Assembly: GCF_009617585.1 (NCBI RefSeq)
Contig: NZ_WIXI01000050.1
Span: 372,001-436,000, forward strand
Direction: 5' to 3'
From: Endobacterium cereale
GTDB taxonomy: Bacteria; Pseudomonadota; Alphaproteobacteria; Rhizobiales; Rhizobiaceae
Length of the DNA: 64,000 bases
Part shown: positions 61,774 to 64,000 of the stretch, piece after piece
How positions within the stretch are numbered: the stretch's first letter is position 1
Layout of the letters: every line of letters begins with the position of its first letter
The notes under the pieces: generated by a model
Databases searched by the model: none
What the model was told of the DNA's origin: nothing
The model's input: the letters and a program-made list of their open reading frames with translations, nothing else
Translations under genes and position numbers: made by a program

Positions 61774-62403
61774 ATGGCTGAAAAGATTCTGTTCTATACC
61801 CATCCGATGTCGCGTGGCCGTATCATCCGCTGGATGCTGGAGGAAGTCGGCGTTCCCTATCAGGCCGAAATCATGCAGTTCGGCACCACGATGAAGGACC
61901 CCGAATACAAGGCCGTCAACCCGATGGGCAAGGTACCGGCCATCGTGCATGGCAAGACGGTGGTAACCGAATGCGCGGCCATCTGCGCCTATCTCGCGGA
62001 CGCCTTTCAGGAAGCCAATCTGGCGCCACCGATAAAAGAACGTGGCGATTATTACCGCTGGATGTTCTTTGCCGCCGGCCCGCTTGAAGCCGCCGTCACC
62101 AACAAGACGCTCGGCGTGGAAGTTGCCAGCGACCGTGAACGCATGGTTGGTTACGGCAATTATACCGAGGTCATGTCGACCCTGGAGCGCGCCATCGCAA
62201 GCCATGAATTTGTCGGCGGTTATCGTTTTTCCGCCGCGGACGTTTACGTCGGCTCGCAGATCGGCTGGGGCCTGCAGTTTGGCACGATCGAGAAGCGTCA
62301 GGCTTTTGTCGATTATTACGGCCGCCTGTCGGAGCGCCCGGCCTACAAACGCGCTACGGAGATCGACGACGCTTTGGTACGTGAGATCAAGGCTGCGGGC
62401 TGA
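61774..62403 (+). CDS. Glutathione S-transferase family protein
   Basis: 209 aa. N-terminal thioredoxin-like domain (KILFYTHPMSRGRIIRWMLEEVG, with Ser rather than Cys near the active site; cis-proline in MGKVPAIVHG; TECAAICAYLAD glutathione-binding turn) and a helical C-terminal domain (about 90-205, with FSAADVYVGSQIGWGLQFG). GGAGGAAACA directly before the ATG. Likely detoxification or glutathione-dependent chemistry; substrate unknown. Confidence 0.9.
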   Translation: MAEKILFYTHPMSRGRIIRWMLEEVGVPYQAEIMQFGTTMKDPEYKAVNPMGKVPAIVHGKTVVTECAAICAYLADAFQEANLAPPIKERGDYYRWMFFAAGPLEAAVTNKTLGVEVASDRERMVGYGNYTEVMSTLERAIASHEFVGGYRFSAADVYVGSQIGWGLQFGTIEKRQAFVDYYGRLSERPAYKRATEIDDALVREIKAAG

Positions 62404-62648
62404 ATTGGTTCCGGACTGCCCCGGCAGCAAAGCAAGCGTCGTTGAGCAGCGCAGCGTCTGCGGCACGATCGGCTCAAGTCAAGCGCGGTGTCCGGCTGAA
62501 AGGCTGGAGTGATAATTAGGACGCAGCTTTCAGCGCCCGGACGGTATGACCCGCAAATCGCCGGTGTTTTGAAAATCTCAGATCACCACGAGAAGCCTCT
62601 GCCCTGTTGCCGGGCAGACCCAAACCACCGTTACCGACGGGTTCACCC

Positions 62649-63554
62649 TTATTGGATCGACGGTTTTTTCAAGAAGCTGTTGCGATCGGCCGAACTGATG
62701 CGCAGCCAGGCTTCGCGGCCATCGCGCAGAACCCGCATAGGAATCTGTGCACCGGCCGGACCGCTGCTCCAGACCTTTCGGTAAAAATCGGCCAGCCCAT
62801 CGACTTCACCATCGCGGATTTCGGAGATCACGTCGCCGCGTTTCAAGCCGCCCTGCGCCGCGGGGCTACCTTCGGCAACACTCATGACGACAACCTCACC
62901 GTCACTTTCGGCCGAAAACGCACCGAGCCAAGGCCGAGGCTCGCGGTCGATCTCGCCGCGGTTCAGAAGCTCGTCGAGAATGGGTCGTAAAATATCGATC
63001 GGCACGACCATGTTGATATCGGTCACTTCGTTACGCTGGCTCATCTGCAATCGCAGCGAACCGACACCGAGCAGCGTTCCTTCCGCATCGAACAAGCCCG
63101 CACCGCCCCATGAAGGATGCGCCGGAGCGATAAAGATCGCCTCGTCGAGCAGATATTCCCAGTAGCCGGCAAATTCCTGCTTGGCGACGATCGCCGACTG
63201 CACATAATCGCCGGTGCCATCAATAATCACGACCGGTTCGCCAACCTGCGCCTTGGCGGAATCACCCAGCGGCACTGCGGGCAGATCGAGCGGTCCCAGC
63301 GCCTGCAAGAGGCCGAACCCGCTCTCCTGATCATAAGCCATTGGATGGGCTGGTACGACCCGACCATCCTGCAGTGTCAGCCACACATCTTCCGCTTCGG
63401 TAATCAGGTAACCGATAGTCAGGATCAGTCCGTTTTCGCGGATGACGATACCACTGCCTTCACGCCGTGTTCCGAGCGAGCCGGCGGTGAACGCATCTTC
63501 GGGAATGGTGGCACGCACGGCCACGACGGACCGCATAATTCTCTCGATATCCAT
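62649..63554 (-). CDS. HtrA/Deg-fold PDZ protein lacking the catalytic triad (pseudoprotease)
   Basis: 301 aa. The trypsin fold is recognised from GSGIVIRENGLILTIGYLITEAEDV, LGDSAKAQVGEPVVIIDGTG and INMVVPIDILRPILDELL, followed by a PDZ domain (about 205-290, with GSPAAQGGLKRGDVISEIRDGEV). Each catalytic position is replaced: His by Tyr49 (TNNHVV-like segment reads TIGYLI), Asp by Gly79, Ser by Trp149 (GNSGG segment reads PSWGG). No signal peptide or transmembrane segment, so it is probably cytoplasmic, unlike usual Deg proteases. It may bind or scaffold proteins without cutting them. Confidence 0.82.
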   Translation of the reverse strand: MDIERIMRSVVAVRATIPEDAFTAGSLGTRREGSGIVIRENGLILTIGYLITEAEDVWLTLQDGRVVPAHPMAYDQESGFGLLQALGPLDLPAVPLGDSAKAQVGEPVVIIDGTGDYVQSAIVAKQEFAGYWEYLLDEAIFIAPAHPSWGGAGLFDAEGTLLGVGSLRLQMSQRNEVTDINMVVPIDILRPILDELLNRGEIDREPRPWLGAFSAESDGEVVVMSVAEGSPAAQGGLKRGDVISEIRDGEVDGLADFYRKVWSSGPAGAQIPMRVLRDGREAWLRISSADRNSFLKKPSIQ

Positions 63555-63768
63555 GGTTCGAACCCCGAGCATTGGGCAGGCGCACAGCTTGCACCCGCCG
63601 GATCATTGGCATTGAAGGTAAGAACTCATGACGCACCGCGCAAGTGGAAGCTTATACTCTGCAACCACTGCGTCTGCGGATTATTAAGCATTCACTCACG
63701 GATTTATTGCCGAAATTCACGCTCGTGTTACTAATATTTAGTCCAACTTTGGGCTTGGGAGACTTTCC

Positions 63769-64000
63769 GTGAATAAGAAAATCGCTTTCGCTGCAGCCAT
63801 TGCTGCCGGCATCGTCGCGTCTGTCGGTTCGGCACGCGCCGATGACCTTGTCTTCACCCTCAAGAATGCGACCAATTCCACATTGGAGCGCTTTTACACT
63901 TCGCCGAACGGCGTCGATGACTGGGAAGATGACGTTTTTGGTCAGGATGTTCTGGAGCCGGGCCAGAGCGTGAAGATCACTATCGCCGACGGTCGCCGCG
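63769..64000 (+). CDS. Small exported protein, 3' end beyond the window
   Basis: First 77 codons. Signal peptide MNKKIAFAAAIAAGIVASVG with cleavage after ARA, then DDLVFTLKNATNSTLERFYTSPNGVDDWEDDVFGQDVLEPGQSV, a beta-rich acidic sequence that I know as a short periplasmic protein type in Agrobacterium/Rhizobium of unknown function. GTG start at 63769 with GGGAG about 8 bases upstream. Confidence 0.75.
   Translation, partial: MNKKIAFAAAIAAGIVASVGSARADDLVFTLKNATNSTLERFYTSPNGVDDWEDDVFGQDVLEPGQSVKITIADGRR

Overview
The window is a high-GC alphaproteobacterial chromosome segment. Gene content and order point to Rhizobiaceae (Rhizobium/Agrobacterium lineage): an NADP-dependent isocitrate dehydrogenase of 404 aa, class I PHA synthase, soluble transhydrogenase, sfsA-map-radC in a row, hom next to an alaC-type aminotransferase, recJ, rpsD, a DUF982 protein and a rhizobial-type palindromic intergenic repeat. 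No species can be named from the sequence alone.

Layout. 1-5609 is a catabolic/transport operon: the end of a DapA-family aldolase/lyase, a GntR regulator, and a complete CUT1-type sugar ABC importer. 5610-27440 is accessory in character: decayed genes (VOC, DUF3140, LysR), an IS remnant, lower-GC stretches, and several stress or redox functions. Its most interesting part is a tight three-gene operon at 6932-10742: an N-formylglutamate amidohydrolase homologue, a MATCAP/QEGLA-type zinc peptidase and a glutathione-synthetase-like ATP-grasp ligase. It is followed by a flavin disulfide reductase. A histidine kinase/receiver pair, a 981-aa orphan protein resembling type III HrpK/HrpF translocators, an SfnB-like flavin enzyme, a FAD monooxygenase beside an HTH-GAF regulator, an alpha/beta hydrolase divergent from a MarR/OhrR regulator, and an NTF2-SDR pair follow.

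A tRNA-Glu(UUC) at 27442-27516 marks the change to core genome. 27598-39430 carries recJ, hom, alaC-type aminotransferase, a small lipoprotein, phaC, sfsA, map, radC, and an epimerase-like SDR divergent from an HTH regulator. 39438-48079 (minus strand) is a peptide-type ABC importer operon (SBP, two permeases, fused double ATPase) with a gamma-glutamyltransferase and a DUF1028 protein, controlled by a GntR regulator whose start sits on a perfect 11-bp-arm palindrome. It probably imports and breaks down glutathione or other gamma-glutamyl peptides.

48291-64000 is core again: sthA, rpsD, terC, a HerA-like ATPase, a LysE exporter, a decayed higBA toxin-antitoxin module, GNAT enzymes, murI, a TrmJ-like methyltransferase, icd, a GST, an HtrA-fold protein that has lost all three catalytic residues, and the start of a small exported protein.

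Limits: all calls come from reading motifs and protein sequence by eye. No similarity search was run, so family names for weakly conserved proteins are tentative. Start sites were chosen by Shine-Dalgarno spacing and family N-termini.
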